DNA of 64,000 bases from CBDAUN01 sp965214875 (GTDB lineage: Bacteria > Pseudomonadota > Gammaproteobacteria > Arenicellales > JAJDZL01), in contig OZ243980.1 of NCBI GenBank assembly GCA_965214875.1, positions 682,001 through 746,000 on the forward strand. Reading direction: 5' to 3'. The notes below the pieces were generated by a model. The model searched no databases, was not told the DNA's origin, and saw nothing but the letters and a program-made list of their open reading frames with translations. Both the position numbers and the translations under genes were made by a program. Below are positions 44,501 to 52,705 of this stretch, piece after piece. Each line of letters opens with the position of its first letter. Position 1 is the first letter of the stretch.

Positions 44501-46411
44501 GTCGGAGTCGGTGATATGGGCGGAGACGTGTTCGGCAACGGCATGCTGCTTTCGCGCCATATAAAGCTTGTGGGTGCCTTCAACCACCTTCACATCTTCA
44601 TCGATCCGGCCCCCGATCCGGCAGCAAGCTTCACCGAACGGAAGCGATTGTTTGAATTGCCGCGGTCAACTTGGAAGGACTACAACGAAAAGCTGATTTC
44701 AAAGGGTGGCGGAATTTATGAGCGGTCCGCCAAGTCCATTAGCCTAAGCCCCGAGGCGCAAAGCGCACTTGGCATCGAGCAATCAGATCTCACCCCGAGC
44801 GAACTCATCCACGAGATGCTCATGGCGCCGGTCGACCTTTTATGGAACGGTGGAATCGGCACCTATGTGAAAGCCAGCAGCGAGACTCATGACGATGCAG
44901 CTGACCGGGCCAACGATTCCGTGCGGGTGAACGGCAAGGATTTGAGGTGCCGCGTAGTGGGGGAGGGCGGCAACCTGGGATTGACCCAGCGCGGGCGGAT
45001 CGAGTACTCGCTCAACGGCGGAAGATGCTTTACCGACTTCATCGACAATTCCGGCGGGGTGGACTGCTCCGATCACGAGGTCAATATCAAGATTCTGCTT
45101 AACGAGGTCGTAAGCGAAGGCGACATGACTGTAAAGCAGCGCAACCGATGTTTAGAACAGATGACCGAAACGGTCGGCGACCATGTGCTGGCGGACAACT
45201 ATGACCAGACGCAGGCGATCAGCATCGCAAACACTCGGGCGCTTGAGCTGGTGGGCGAGCACCGCCGTTACATCCGCGAACTTGAGCGGGCTGGAGAGTT
45301 GAATCGGCAGCTTGAGTTTTTGCCGGACAACGAAACTCTGCGCGAAAGGGCTCTGAACGGGCAGGGGCTAACGATGCCCGAATTGTCGGTGCTGCTGTCC
45401 TATTCGAAGCTCACCCTGTATCAAAAGCTGCTCAATTCGGATTTTCCCGAAGGTAAATACCTCGGCAGAGAGATTGTCGGCTACTTCCCAAGTGTACTTG
45501 CCGAACAATATCAGCCAGTCATGTTCAACCACCGCCTGAAGCGGGAAATCATCGCCACCACAGCTACCAACAGCATGGTGAACAGGGTTGGCCCGACTTT
45601 CGCATTTCGGCTTAGTCAACTGACTGGCGCGGAATATCCGGATATTGCGCGAGCCTATACCGCAGTGCGTGAAATTTTTGCGATGCACAAGGTGTGGGAG
45701 GCGGTCGAGGCGCTAGACAACGTGGTCGATGCAAAGATCCAGACGCAAATGCTCCTTTATGCAAGCGGCTTGATTGAGCGGGCATCTATGTGGGTGCTGC
45801 GTCACTGCGAGTTGCCGCTTGATATCGACAAGGTCGTGAATCTGTTCCAGGCAGGTGTCGAACAGGTTGCCGGCAGTTTGCCGAAGTCGCTGCCGAGCGC
45901 CGATGCAGGTCCAATGCGCGAGCAGGTTAGACATTTGGTGGAAAGCAAGGTTCCAAAGTCGCTTGCGAAGATTGTTGCAGGTTTTTTCCCGTTATCGACG
46001 GCCTTGGATATTGTTGAAATCTCCAACCAGACCGGAAAGCCGGTTTTGTTCGTGGCTGAAGCGTATTTCGAGGTTGGCGCCTGCCTTGATCTTCGCTGGA
46101 TTCGCGATCAGGTAGCGGATTTGCCGGCCGAAAATTTGTGGCATCAATTGGCAAAATCTCGATTGCGCGATGATGTGCATGGCCATCAGTATGCCATTGT
46201 CCTGGATATTGTGCGAAACTCCAGTCGTAAGAAGGCGCGTGAAACGGTTGCCGAATGGATCAAGGGAAAAGGACTTGGCTATCGCCGTCTTGAAAACCTG
46301 ATAGACGAGCTAAAGGCAACCGGCAGCAATGACTTTGCTACGCTTTCCGTGGCTATTAGCGAAGTTCATGCCTTGCGTCGCGGCGCTATCGGCGGAGCGG
46401 ATTCCGCCTAA
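41594..46411 (+). CDS. gdhB: NAD-specific glutamate dehydrogenase, large (about 180 kDa) type
   Basis: A 1605-residue enzyme of the L_180 class that oxidatively deaminates glutamate to 2-oxoglutarate with NAD. The N-terminal third contains ACT-like regulatory segments ('VDSIAMLLNKLGLTIHLTVH'). The catalytic domain starts around residue 700 with 'LRGGKVARGGLRWSDRREDY', then 'IVPVGSKGGFVVKQLP' with the catalytic lysine and 'GDMGGDVFGNGMLLS'. A long C-terminal helical region follows. The gene begins three bases after xerC. In related bacteria this enzyme supports growth on amino acids and is allosterically controlled. Confidence 0.95.
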   Translation: MSILHSRETQVVIDRVIAESVNLPNGTPKGFAEFVRHYYRSVSYDDLKERDIADLLGSAHAHWQLGKQREESESNIRIYNPDAERHGWQSNYTIIEIVSEDRPFLVDSIAMLLNKLGLTIHLTVHPIFCVERNKDGALTKMNPATSETRDGAAESYLHVEFDRRFGSDSFEQIKRQLDSVLADIKVANEHWASMRAKVLEAADEIEREMKRQGIEDHEDRIEFCRWLEDGNFTFLGYCELNQVSKSKLNLDEDSLLGILNCKEQIDTILPSKGLGSEPREQSLLITKANTRSPIHRPSYMDLVTVAKYDRHGQVAGIRVILGLFASTAYNRSVRAIPLLRRKFQRVISRSGLPDNSYDGRVLANIVDNYPRDNLFRISADELFEDVAGIMELQERQRVRVFKRDDPYGRFCSVLVYLPRERYSRDLRIKIQDILLDSLNATSSQFDATFTESVLARINYTIHRVPGTKQKHTDEQILESVTAATRNWSDLIGQAALQRFGEKRRIALMDKYLDAFPHAYQDDFSARTAAADMERMEKLSKACPIRVFFYRPLVESEGAIRLKIYNLNDPISPSDSLPVVENMGLRVESTRPYKIKCASGPVVWIHDYAMAHSDGLDIDPDAQRERFEDAFLRIWNADVENDGFNQLILSAELNWREVSMLRAYSRYLKQIGIQYSESYMIETLTLHPHMTKRLVNLFEMLFSPELVDSAEKFTDQVNFVLSRLEVVKSLDEDVILRSFMNAIMSTLRTNYYRNDEHGEPLPYMSFKIDSARITRMPDPRPMFEIFVYSPRVEAIHLRGGKVARGGLRWSDRREDYRTEVLGLVKAQLVKNAVIVPVGSKGGFVVKQLPAAREETQREVEQCYKTFIRGMLDITDNLKGGEIVPPQDVRAYDAGDPYLVVAADKGTATFSDIANSVSEEYGFWLGDAFASGGSAGYDHKGMGITARGAWESVKRHFRELGTDIQAADFTVVGVGDMGGDVFGNGMLLSRHIKLVGAFNHLHIFIDPAPDPAASFTERKRLFELPRSTWKDYNEKLISKGGGIYERSAKSISLSPEAQSALGIEQSDLTPSELIHEMLMAPVDLLWNGGIGTYVKASSETHDDAADRANDSVRVNGKDLRCRVVGEGGNLGLTQRGRIEYSLNGGRCFTDFIDNSGGVDCSDHEVNIKILLNEVVSEGDMTVKQRNRCLEQMTETVGDHVLADNYDQTQAISIANTRALELVGEHRRYIRELERAGELNRQLEFLPDNETLRERALNGQGLTMPELSVLLSYSKLTLYQKLLNSDFPEGKYLGREIVGYFPSVLAEQYQPVMFNHRLKREIIATTATNSMVNRVGPTFAFRLSQLTGAEYPDIARAYTAVREIFAMHKVWEAVEALDNVVDAKIQTQMLLYASGLIERASMWVLRHCELPLDIDKVVNLFQAGVEQVAGSLPKSLPSADAGPMREQVRHLVESKVPKSLAKIVAGFFPLSTALDIVEISNQTGKPVLFVAEAYFEVGACLDLRWIRDQVADLPAENLWHQLAKSRLRDDVHGHQYAIVLDIVRNSSRKKARETVAEWIKGKGLGYRRLENLIDELKATGSNDFATLSVAISEVHALRRGAIGGADSA

Positions 46412-46933
46412 TCGAATGTAAAAAACGGTCAAGTGCAGAGATTTGCCTGTTTCGGTTTACGGCAATTTTGCAATGCAGCATGGCCAAAATTGTGAACTTA
46501 GGTGAATTTAATTTTCATTGCAGTGCAAAAGATTTGAAATTGAGCCGGTTAGGCATTATGATTGGCGTTTTGCATTGGCGGCCGCACTCAGGTTCGGCGT
46601 CGAGTGGCGAAGCAGAGGTTTCGATGCGGCGTGAAGCGCGGTATCGTGGTCTTGGCGCACCACGCATGGGCTGTCGGAGGACCGTGCTTGCATCAGCATG
46701 AAAAAAGGGAAATTTCGTTCTGAACTCATAACGTGCGAGCAACATCGAGTGCAGCTCGCTTTCTATTTGTCGGCGCGTATGTTTCAAGGCGCGGCGCCTT
46801 GAGCTTACGCCAATCTTGGCGACCGGCATAGCAGTCACAGATTTTTAATTCTGCTCAACCGCTTTGTATTTGCTGCCGGAAGTATTTCGGCAGTGTATCG
46901 CCATTGAACTAAATTCATAATCTGGAGAATCTT
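46412..46933. other. Intergenic region between gdhB and hppA
   Basis: About 520 bases with no supportable gene. A small hairpin CAAGGCG/CGCCTTG lies at 46785-46801 and the segment before hppA ends with a good GGAGAAT ribosome site. The hppA promoter is expected here. Confidence 0.5.
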
Positions 46934-48934
46934 ATGAATCCTGACGGCTGGATACCTGTAATTTTAGGAGTTCTCGGCTTGATATCGGCTTGGATCGTTT
47001 TTGGCATCGTCAAACGCTATCCCGAAGGCGAGGGAAAGGTGGTCGAGATATCGGACCTGATCCACAAGGGCGCGATGGTGTTTATGCGGCGGGAGTATTC
47101 GATTCTCGCCATTTTCGTAGTCGTGGTCGCCGCACTGATCGGCATTTCCGATCTCGGCATCAAGTCGATGATCGCTTTCGTGGTGGGTGCGCTATGTTCG
47201 GGAACTGCCGGATATATCGGCATGTATACCGCGACAAAGTCGAATATGCGCACCACTACTGCAGCGCATACCCGTGGCGCCTCGGACGCTTTGTCCGTCG
47301 CGTTTTTTGGCGGTTCGATCATGGGGCTGACGATCGCGGCTATGGGTCTGCTTGGTCTTGGGCTCCTGTATCTTTTCTTCGGTTCCGACCCGGAATCTGC
47401 GCATGCCATTCACGGTTTCGGGATGGGGGCGTCTTCGGTTGCGCTTTTTTCGCGTGTTGGTGGCGGGATCTTTACCAAAAGCGCCGATGTTGGCGCTGAT
47501 CTCGTCGGCAAGGTTGAAGCAGGGATACCGGAAGACGATCCCAGAAACCCCGGCGTGATTGCTGATAACGTTGGCGATAATGTTGGCGATGTCGCAGGCA
47601 TGGGGTCGGATATTTTTGAATCGTACTGCGGGTCGATGATCGCGAGCATTGCGATTGCAGCGACGCTATACAACTCTGATCTCGGTACTCAGAGCAGCCT
47701 GATGTTCTTGCCATTGGCGCTTGCATCGGCCGGCATCGTGTGTTCGCTGCTGGGCATCATTTTGGTTCGCATGATGTCTTCAAAGTCTGCGGAGGTCGCA
47801 CTGAGAGTAGGCACCATATCTGCATCGGTCATCTTCATTGTTGCTGCTGCTTTGGTCACGACTCTCGTGGGCGTGAGCTTGGCGGTCTGGGGCGCGGTGG
47901 TTGTCGGCTCGGTAGGCGGCATCATCATTGGTTTGGTGACCGACTACTACACCAGCGGCAGCCCGATTAAGAAAATCGCCAAAGGCGGCGAAACGGGTCC
48001 TGCAACAGTCATGATTTCCGGATTCGCTATCGGCATGCAGTCGGTGGTGGTTCCGATCTTGACGCTTGGTGCCATCATCGTGATCGCAAGTGCCGTCTCC
48101 GGTCTTTATGGTGTCGGCATCGCGGCGGTCGGCATGCTGGCCACGGTCGGCATGACAATGGCTATCGATGCCTACGGTCCGGTTGCCGACAACGCCGGCG
48201 GCATCGCCGAAATGGCGGGACTAGGCGAAGAGACCCGGGAAATTACCGATTCGCTGGATGCGCTGGGCAATACCACGGCGGCGATCGGGAAGGGGTTCGC
48301 AATTGGCGCGGCGGCACTGGCTGCGCTAGCCATCATCACCGCTTTTATCCAGACGGTTTCACTGTCTAACCCCGAGTTTAGTCTAGAAATTAACGATCCT
48401 GTGGTGTTGGCGGGCATGTTTCTCGGCGGCATCTTTCCGTTTCTTGTCAGCAGCATGACCATGACGGCGGTTGGTGATGCGGCATTTGACATGATTAACG
48501 AGATTCGTCGTCAGTTTCGTGAAATCGAAGGGCTGCTGCAAGGCAAGGCTAGTCCGGATACAGACCGGTGCGTGGACATCGCGACTAAGGCTGCATTGAG
48601 GCGGATGATTCCGCCCGGCGTGCTTGCTGTTGCCGCTCCGGTGGTGGTCGGGTTTTCTCCGCTTGGTGCTGAAGCTTTAGGCGGCATGCTCGGGGGAGCG
48701 CTGATCGGATGCGTCCTGCTGGCACTGACCATGGCGAATGCCGGCGGCGCTTGGGATAATGCCAAGAAATACGTCGAAAGCGGAAATCTGGGCGGCAAAG
48801 GGTCTGATGCGCACAAGGCGCTAGTGGTTGGCGATACCGTTGGCGATCCGTTCAAGGACACTTCCGGGCCTTCGATGAACATTCTTATCAATGTGATGGC
48901 GATCGTCAGCCTGGTGATTGCTCCGCTGCTGTAG
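46934..48934 (+). CDS. hppA: Membrane-bound ion-pumping pyrophosphatase
   Basis: A 666-residue multispanning enzyme that couples hydrolysis of pyrophosphate to transport of H+ or Na+. The substrate loop 'DVGADLVGKVEAGIPEDDPR' with 'NPGVIADNVGDNVGDVAGMG' is near residue 185 and a second acidic motif near the C-terminus ('GDTVGDPFKDTSGPSMNIL'). Near residue 445 'ALGNTTAAIGKG' has alanine and glycine at the two sites that distinguish potassium-dependent enzymes (independent ones have lysine and threonine), so a K+-dependent pump is predicted. It converges with a PPi-dependent phosphofructokinase gene. Confidence 0.95.
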   Translation: MNPDGWIPVILGVLGLISAWIVFGIVKRYPEGEGKVVEISDLIHKGAMVFMRREYSILAIFVVVVAALIGISDLGIKSMIAFVVGALCSGTAGYIGMYTATKSNMRTTTAAHTRGASDALSVAFFGGSIMGLTIAAMGLLGLGLLYLFFGSDPESAHAIHGFGMGASSVALFSRVGGGIFTKSADVGADLVGKVEAGIPEDDPRNPGVIADNVGDNVGDVAGMGSDIFESYCGSMIASIAIAATLYNSDLGTQSSLMFLPLALASAGIVCSLLGIILVRMMSSKSAEVALRVGTISASVIFIVAAALVTTLVGVSLAVWGAVVVGSVGGIIIGLVTDYYTSGSPIKKIAKGGETGPATVMISGFAIGMQSVVVPILTLGAIIVIASAVSGLYGVGIAAVGMLATVGMTMAIDAYGPVADNAGGIAEMAGLGEETREITDSLDALGNTTAAIGKGFAIGAAALAALAIITAFIQTVSLSNPEFSLEINDPVVLAGMFLGGIFPFLVSSMTMTAVGDAAFDMINEIRRQFREIEGLLQGKASPDTDRCVDIATKAALRRMIPPGVLAVAAPVVVGFSPLGAEALGGMLGGALIGCVLLALTMANAGGAWDNAKKYVESGNLGGKGSDAHKALVVGDTVGDPFKDTSGPSMNILINVMAIVSLVIAPLL

Positions 48935-48962
48935 CTCGCCTGTCACGCGCAACAGGTTCATG

Positions 48963-48990
48963 GCCGGGCACCTCGTCGCAGGTGCCCGGC
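48963..48990. terminator. Perfect 11-bp hairpin between convergent hppA and the phosphofructokinase gene
   Basis: GCCGGGCACCT/AGGTGCCCGGC with a six-base loop, midway between the two converging genes. No long T-run follows on either strand, but the position suggests a shared bidirectional terminator. Confidence 0.6.
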
Positions 48991-49046
48991 ATATTGCCGC
49001 CGACTGCGGCATAAGCCAAGAGGGTTGGCCTAGAATTCTAGCCTTT

Positions 49047-50336
49047 TCAGTCGGACTGCCAGTTTCGCGATGCTCGTTTGCGAACCATGATGTTCTTCAA
49101 TCGACAATACGCAGGCAGCCCGCCCGCGTATGGCGGGAAGTTCTCTCCGGCAATCAAGGGTTCAAGATAGCGTCTTGCTTTCGGGGTGATGCCGAATCCG
49201 TCTTCCGAAATGTAGTTTCGCGGCAGCTTTTTTTCGACGTTGGCGATTTTGCGAAGGTCGGCTGCAACGATGTCCCACTTGTACGGCTTATCCGAAGTTC
49301 GGCGAATCGCTGGCATCAGCGAGGTTTTGCCCTCAGCGGCGTATTCCACCGCCTTCTCGCCGACGGCAAAGGCATGCTGAACATCGGTAGCGGATGCAAT
49401 GTGGCGCGCTGACCGTTGCAAATAGTCCGCGATTGCATAGTGGTACTTGTATCCGAGTTCGTCGTTGACGATTTTGGCAACCACCGGCGCGACCCCGCCA
49501 AGCTGTGCGTGGCCGAACGCATCGCGACTTCCTTGCTCGGAAAGAAATAATCCGTCTTCATTGCGCACGCCCTCAGAGACGACTACCGATACGTAGCCAT
49601 GACGCTTGACGCTTTGCCTTACTTTATCGACAAATGCCGCTCGGTTGAAAGGAATCTCCGGGAACAGGATAACTACCGGAACCCTCAGTCCGGGTGTGCT
49701 AGCTAGTCCTCCAGCCGCTGCAATCCATCCGGCATGCCTGCCCATAACTTCGACGATGAACACCTTGGTTGAAGTGCGCGCCATTGCAGCCACGTCGAGA
49801 CTCGCTTCCAAAGTGGAAGTGGCGATGTATTTTGCGACTGAGCCGAACCCGGGGGAATTGTCGGTGACTGGCAGATCGTTATCCACCGTTTTCGGAATGT
49901 GGTTGACTGTGACGCCTTCGATAACCCCATGGAGGGCTTGAGCGAGCTTTAGACAGGTGTCGGCTGAGTCTCCGCCGCCGTTATATAGAAAGTGGCGGAT
50001 GTTGTGCTTTTGCATCACCTCGACGACCCGGGAAAACTCGTGGTGCTGTTTTTTGGGATCTTGCAGCTTGTAGCGGCACGAGCCGAATGCGCCGGAAGGC
50101 GTATGACGCAATGCGCGAACAGCCTCAGGGCTCTCTTGGCTCACATCGATCAACTGTTCGTGGAGTACGCCAAGTATCCCGTCGCGGCCGGCGTAGAATT
50201 TTCCGAACACGTCGGGATGGCGCCTAGCCGTCTCGATCGCACCGGCTGCGGAATTGTTGATTACCGCTGTTACGCCGCCAGATTGTGCATAGAGAACATT
50301 TCCGAAATGGGTCAATTGCGCTACCTCGATGTGCAA
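49047..50336 (-). CDS. pfp: Pyrophosphate-dependent 6-phosphofructokinase
   Basis: Phosphorylates fructose 6-phosphate with PPi instead of ATP, reversibly. The phosphate-site sequence 'LYNGGGDSADTCLKLA' and 'HIPKTVDNDLPVTDNSPGFG' have the aspartate and lysine that mark PPi enzymes (ATP enzymes have GGDGS and PGT). 'VEVMGRHAGWIAAAGGL' is the substrate motif. At 429 residues it fits the long group. The start is TTG 50336 or TTG 50312 ('MTHFGNVLYAQSGG'). Opposite the membrane pyrophosphatase, it points to a glycolysis linked to the PPi pool. Confidence 0.93.
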   Translation of the reverse strand: MHIEVAQLTHFGNVLYAQSGGVTAVINNSAAGAIETARRHPDVFGKFYAGRDGILGVLHEQLIDVSQESPEAVRALRHTPSGAFGSCRYKLQDPKKQHHEFSRVVEVMQKHNIRHFLYNGGGDSADTCLKLAQALHGVIEGVTVNHIPKTVDNDLPVTDNSPGFGSVAKYIATSTLEASLDVAAMARTSTKVFIVEVMGRHAGWIAAAGGLASTPGLRVPVVILFPEIPFNRAAFVDKVRQSVKRHGYVSVVVSEGVRNEDGLFLSEQGSRDAFGHAQLGGVAPVVAKIVNDELGYKYHYAIADYLQRSARHIASATDVQHAFAVGEKAVEYAAEGKTSLMPAIRRTSDKPYKWDIVAADLRKIANVEKKLPRNYISEDGFGITPKARRYLEPLIAGENFPPYAGGLPAYCRLKNIMVRKRASRNWQSD

Positions 50337-50451
50337 GCGGACTGGGCAAGTCTGATAAAGAACTGCAATATCTAAATTTTAGATATTGCAGAATTTGCAA
50401 TGTGATTTTTGCCGCGTAAGCGTAGCCGCCGGAGGCGAGCTTGTCCGCTTA

Positions 50452-51468
50452 TCAATGCGTTGGCGCCCTGCGCCCGGCGAAGCTGGACTTCCGACTCAAA
50501 TAATCCGGATACGGCGGCACCATGCGCGCATGGCCTTTCATGCCGCGGCTATGTGCCGGCTTAAATCCCGTGGGTGCCTCGCACAAGCGAAATGCACCAT
50601 CGCCGAACTTCAGAAGATGCACGCCGGCATCCCATACTTTCAGCTCATCGTCTTCGCTGATCACTCCCACCGCGATGAACGGGTAGATTGCGCTTGAGGC
50701 GTAGTCCGGCAACAGTTCGCGAAGTCTCTCGATCTGGCGGAATATTTGTCCGATTGACTCTTCTCGGAACTTGTGCTTGATCTCGAACACGTATACTGCA
50801 TTGTCTAAGTCGGATGTTGCCCACGCGTCGATCTGAACCTGCCTGCCTTTAGTTCCGCCGCGAAAACCGTCCAGAAAGTCCGCTTTCAGTTCTTCTTCAA
50901 CGATGCGCTTGATCGAAGGCAGCGCCATATGCTCGACAAACTCTCCGCGCGTGTTGCCCATATCGCCCAGCATTTTGGCGATTCTGTCATTTTGTTTGCT
51001 GATCGCGGCCATTTCCCTATCGTGACGCTCGGAGCCTTTGTCCATTAGCGCATAACTTTTCTTGATCATCGCCTCATGCTGCCTTTCTGTCTCTTTTTGC
51101 TGCTTTTCTGCCGCTTCCTGCCGTTTGTCTGCTGCCTTTTGCCGCCTGTCTGCCTCCTTTTGCCGTTTGTCTGCTGCCTTTTGCCGCCTGTCTGCCTCCT
51201 TTTGCCGCCGGTTTTCCTCCTTTTGCCGTCTTTCTGCTTCCTCGTGACGCTTCTTTTCGCTTTCCTTCCAGTGCTCGCTGATTTCCCTGAGCGTCTGACG
51301 GACATCCTCCAGATTCGAATCAGCTCTGTTGGAAATCTCCGCGACCGCACCGAACATCCGCCCAGCCAAGTCGTCTATCTCGTCTCTAACACTGGCAAAG
51401 CGCTCTTCGTTGCGTTGCTGGACGCGTTCAACATCATCGAACGATCTAATTCTGTCGGTTGCTGGCAT
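50452..51468 (-). CDS. Coiled-coil protein with C-terminal nuclease-like domain
   Basis: A 338-residue protein in two parts. Residues about 60-140 form a highly charged coiled coil made of in-frame repeats ('RRQKEADRRQKAADK'). Residues about 160-300 resemble the PD-(D/E)xK-type domains that follow coiled coils in DUF3782-like proteins: 'VQIDAWATSDLDNAVYVFEI' ends in the E-x-K ('FEIKHKFREE'). The proline/arginine-rich C-terminus is probably disordered. The gene has a good GGAGGGGG before its ATG. Such proteins are common and unassigned; DNA binding or cleavage is a guess. Two perfect 42-bp repeats lie inside the coil. Confidence 0.7.
   Translation of the reverse strand: MPATDRIRSFDDVERVQQRNEERFASVRDEIDDLAGRMFGAVAEISNRADSNLEDVRQTLREISEHWKESEKKRHEEAERRQKEENRRQKEADRRQKAADKRQKEADRRQKAADKRQEAAEKQQKETERQHEAMIKKSYALMDKGSERHDREMAAISKQNDRIAKMLGDMGNTRGEFVEHMALPSIKRIVEEELKADFLDGFRGGTKGRQVQIDAWATSDLDNAVYVFEIKHKFREESIGQIFRQIERLRELLPDYASSAIYPFIAVGVISEDDELKVWDAGVHLLKFGDGAFRLCEAPTGFKPAHSRGMKGHARMVPPYPDYLSRKSSFAGRRAPTH
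51119..51202. repeat. Two perfect 42-bp tandem repeats in the coiled-coil gene
   Basis: 51119-51160 and 51161-51202 are identical, each coding 14 residues; less exact 21-bp units flank them. Copy number can change without breaking the frame. Confidence 0.85.
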
Positions 51469-51809
51469 GGCCCCCTCCTTTTCTGTGCCTAATTCAAACT
51501 ACTTCTGCCTGCCACTTGCATCATTGATGATTTTATCATGCCAGATAGGAATCTGAATCATGCGGCACGTGGGTGCGGCCGCCCACTCTGCTTCAGCGAC
51601 GAGATATCCGTTTTCATAATGGCGATAATGCGCCAAAAAATGCAACTTTGGCTGATTTGCGGAAGCAAGTCTTGTTTCCTTAGTGCTGACCTCGGGGCTA
51701 TCATGCCATTAAAGGCTTCAGGTAGTGTCTCAGTTTGAAAATATAATTTGCTTTCGAGCCGCGTATCCGATAAGATGGGAGCAGTCACACTAACTAGAGG
51801 GCACCAGCC

Positions 51810-52446
51810 ATGACCACCGCTTTAATCGCTTCACCCCCCCCCCTCCAATAGACGCCTGACAGCCCTTGCCGCCGCACTGGCGGCCTTGATGCTGGCCCTG
51901 CCGTCGGCGGTGCTGGCGCAGGCAAAACTCTGCACGGCTGATACATGCACGGTGCACGTCACCGGCAACATCAACGGCTACCACGTGCAGGGCTGCGGCG
52001 GCGACTACCTGCGCTTTCACGTGCGCCTGACGTCCACCAACCCCGCTGTCACCTTCGACGACTTTGGCTCAAGAGTTTTGGGCCTCGAGCACAGCACTAT
52101 ACCGGAAGGTGGAAGGAACCAGCTTGAATGGCGGCGCGAGGGAAGACCATGGGCCGATGTCGGCGGCGCGAGTATCGGTTTCGCGACCGGCTCTGTTGAC
52201 CAGGACCTGACCCTGGATATCCGGCCCAGGGCCGGGGCCGTTATCAGGGGCTTCGGGCAAGGCTGGGGCGGCGGCATGATGTCCTACGGGATCGATGATG
52301 TCATCTCCAATCCCAAACTGTTTTCCGTCAAGCTGACCTCCGTCACCTCCTTCATCTCGAGCGGCCCCGGCTGCGGCCGCAGCCTGCCCGCCGGCGTCAA
52401 CGAACCGCACGGCCATGTCTATGAGAACGGGGTGCGCATCCGCTGA
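51810..52446 (+). CDS. Cassette D: secreted protein, phase-variable, frame OFF as sequenced
   Basis: ATG at 51810 (GAGGG upstream) is followed by eight codons and ten C. Ten leads to TAG two codons later, eleven to TGA; nine or twelve give 'SPPP(P)SNRRLTALAAAL' and a signal peptide ending 'LPSAVLAQ'. The mature protein of about 175 residues begins 'AKLCTADTCTVHVTGNINGY' and has 'GCGGDYLRFHVRL', a beta-rich middle, and a glycine-rich part 'GQGWGGGMMSYGID' before 'SSGPGCGRSLPAGV'. It is unlike A, B and C in the mature part, but shares the architecture of tract, signal peptide, cysteines and hairpin. Function unknown. Confidence 0.72.
51834..51843. repeat. Homopolymeric tract, 10 C, cassette D
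   Basis: Codons 9-12 of the cassette D gene; nine or twelve bases would connect start and signal peptide. Confidence 0.85.
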
Positions 52447-52474
52447 CCCAAGGGGGGCCGGAGACCGTGCGCGG

Positions 52475-52498
52475 GGGCGGCCTGCGGGCCGCCCTTTT
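52475..52498 (+). terminator. Rho-independent terminator of the cassette D gene
   Basis: GGGCGGCC/GGCCGCCC stem, four-base loop, followed by TTTT; 29 bases after the stop and inside the transposon. Confidence 0.8.
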
Positions 52499-52705
52499 CC
52501 CATGCAGACATGCACGGTCCTCCAGCAAAGCCGCCACTACCGGGATTTTCAAACTGATACACTACTAGGCTTCAACGCAATTCGACAGTCAACCACCCGG
52601 ATGATAAAGTTGCGCTGTTTGCATTTGCCTGCAACATCCGACCACGATCAACTGGATCGTTGCCGCTTGCTGTCTTCTGTCGAAATGGCGGGCGTGAGGC
52701 CGGCT

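Larger units (their letters stand above)
51721..52566. mobile_element. Cassette D: non-autonomous IS1-type transposon with secreted-protein cargo
   Basis: An 846-bp unit with 22-bp inverted ends (GGTAGTGTCTCAGTTTGAAAAT left; AGTAGTGTATCAGTTTGAAAAT on the reverse strand at the right, 20 of 22 equal) and a perfect 8-bp target duplication AGGCTTCA on both sides. It contains a promoter-sized leader, one gene and a terminator, but no transposase. The perfect duplication shows recent movement. Confidence 0.88.

Noticed and set aside
41930..46186. Several long antisense frames inside gdhB, including 277 codons at 43760-44593
   Set aside because: They are shadows of a highly coding, GC-biased gene; no ribosome sites or motifs.
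11522..51843. Homopolymer miscounts as full explanation for the frame shifts
   Set aside because: Miscounts are possible at any one tract, but the location of every tract between a good start and a signal peptide is independent of exact length, so the phase-variable architecture stands.
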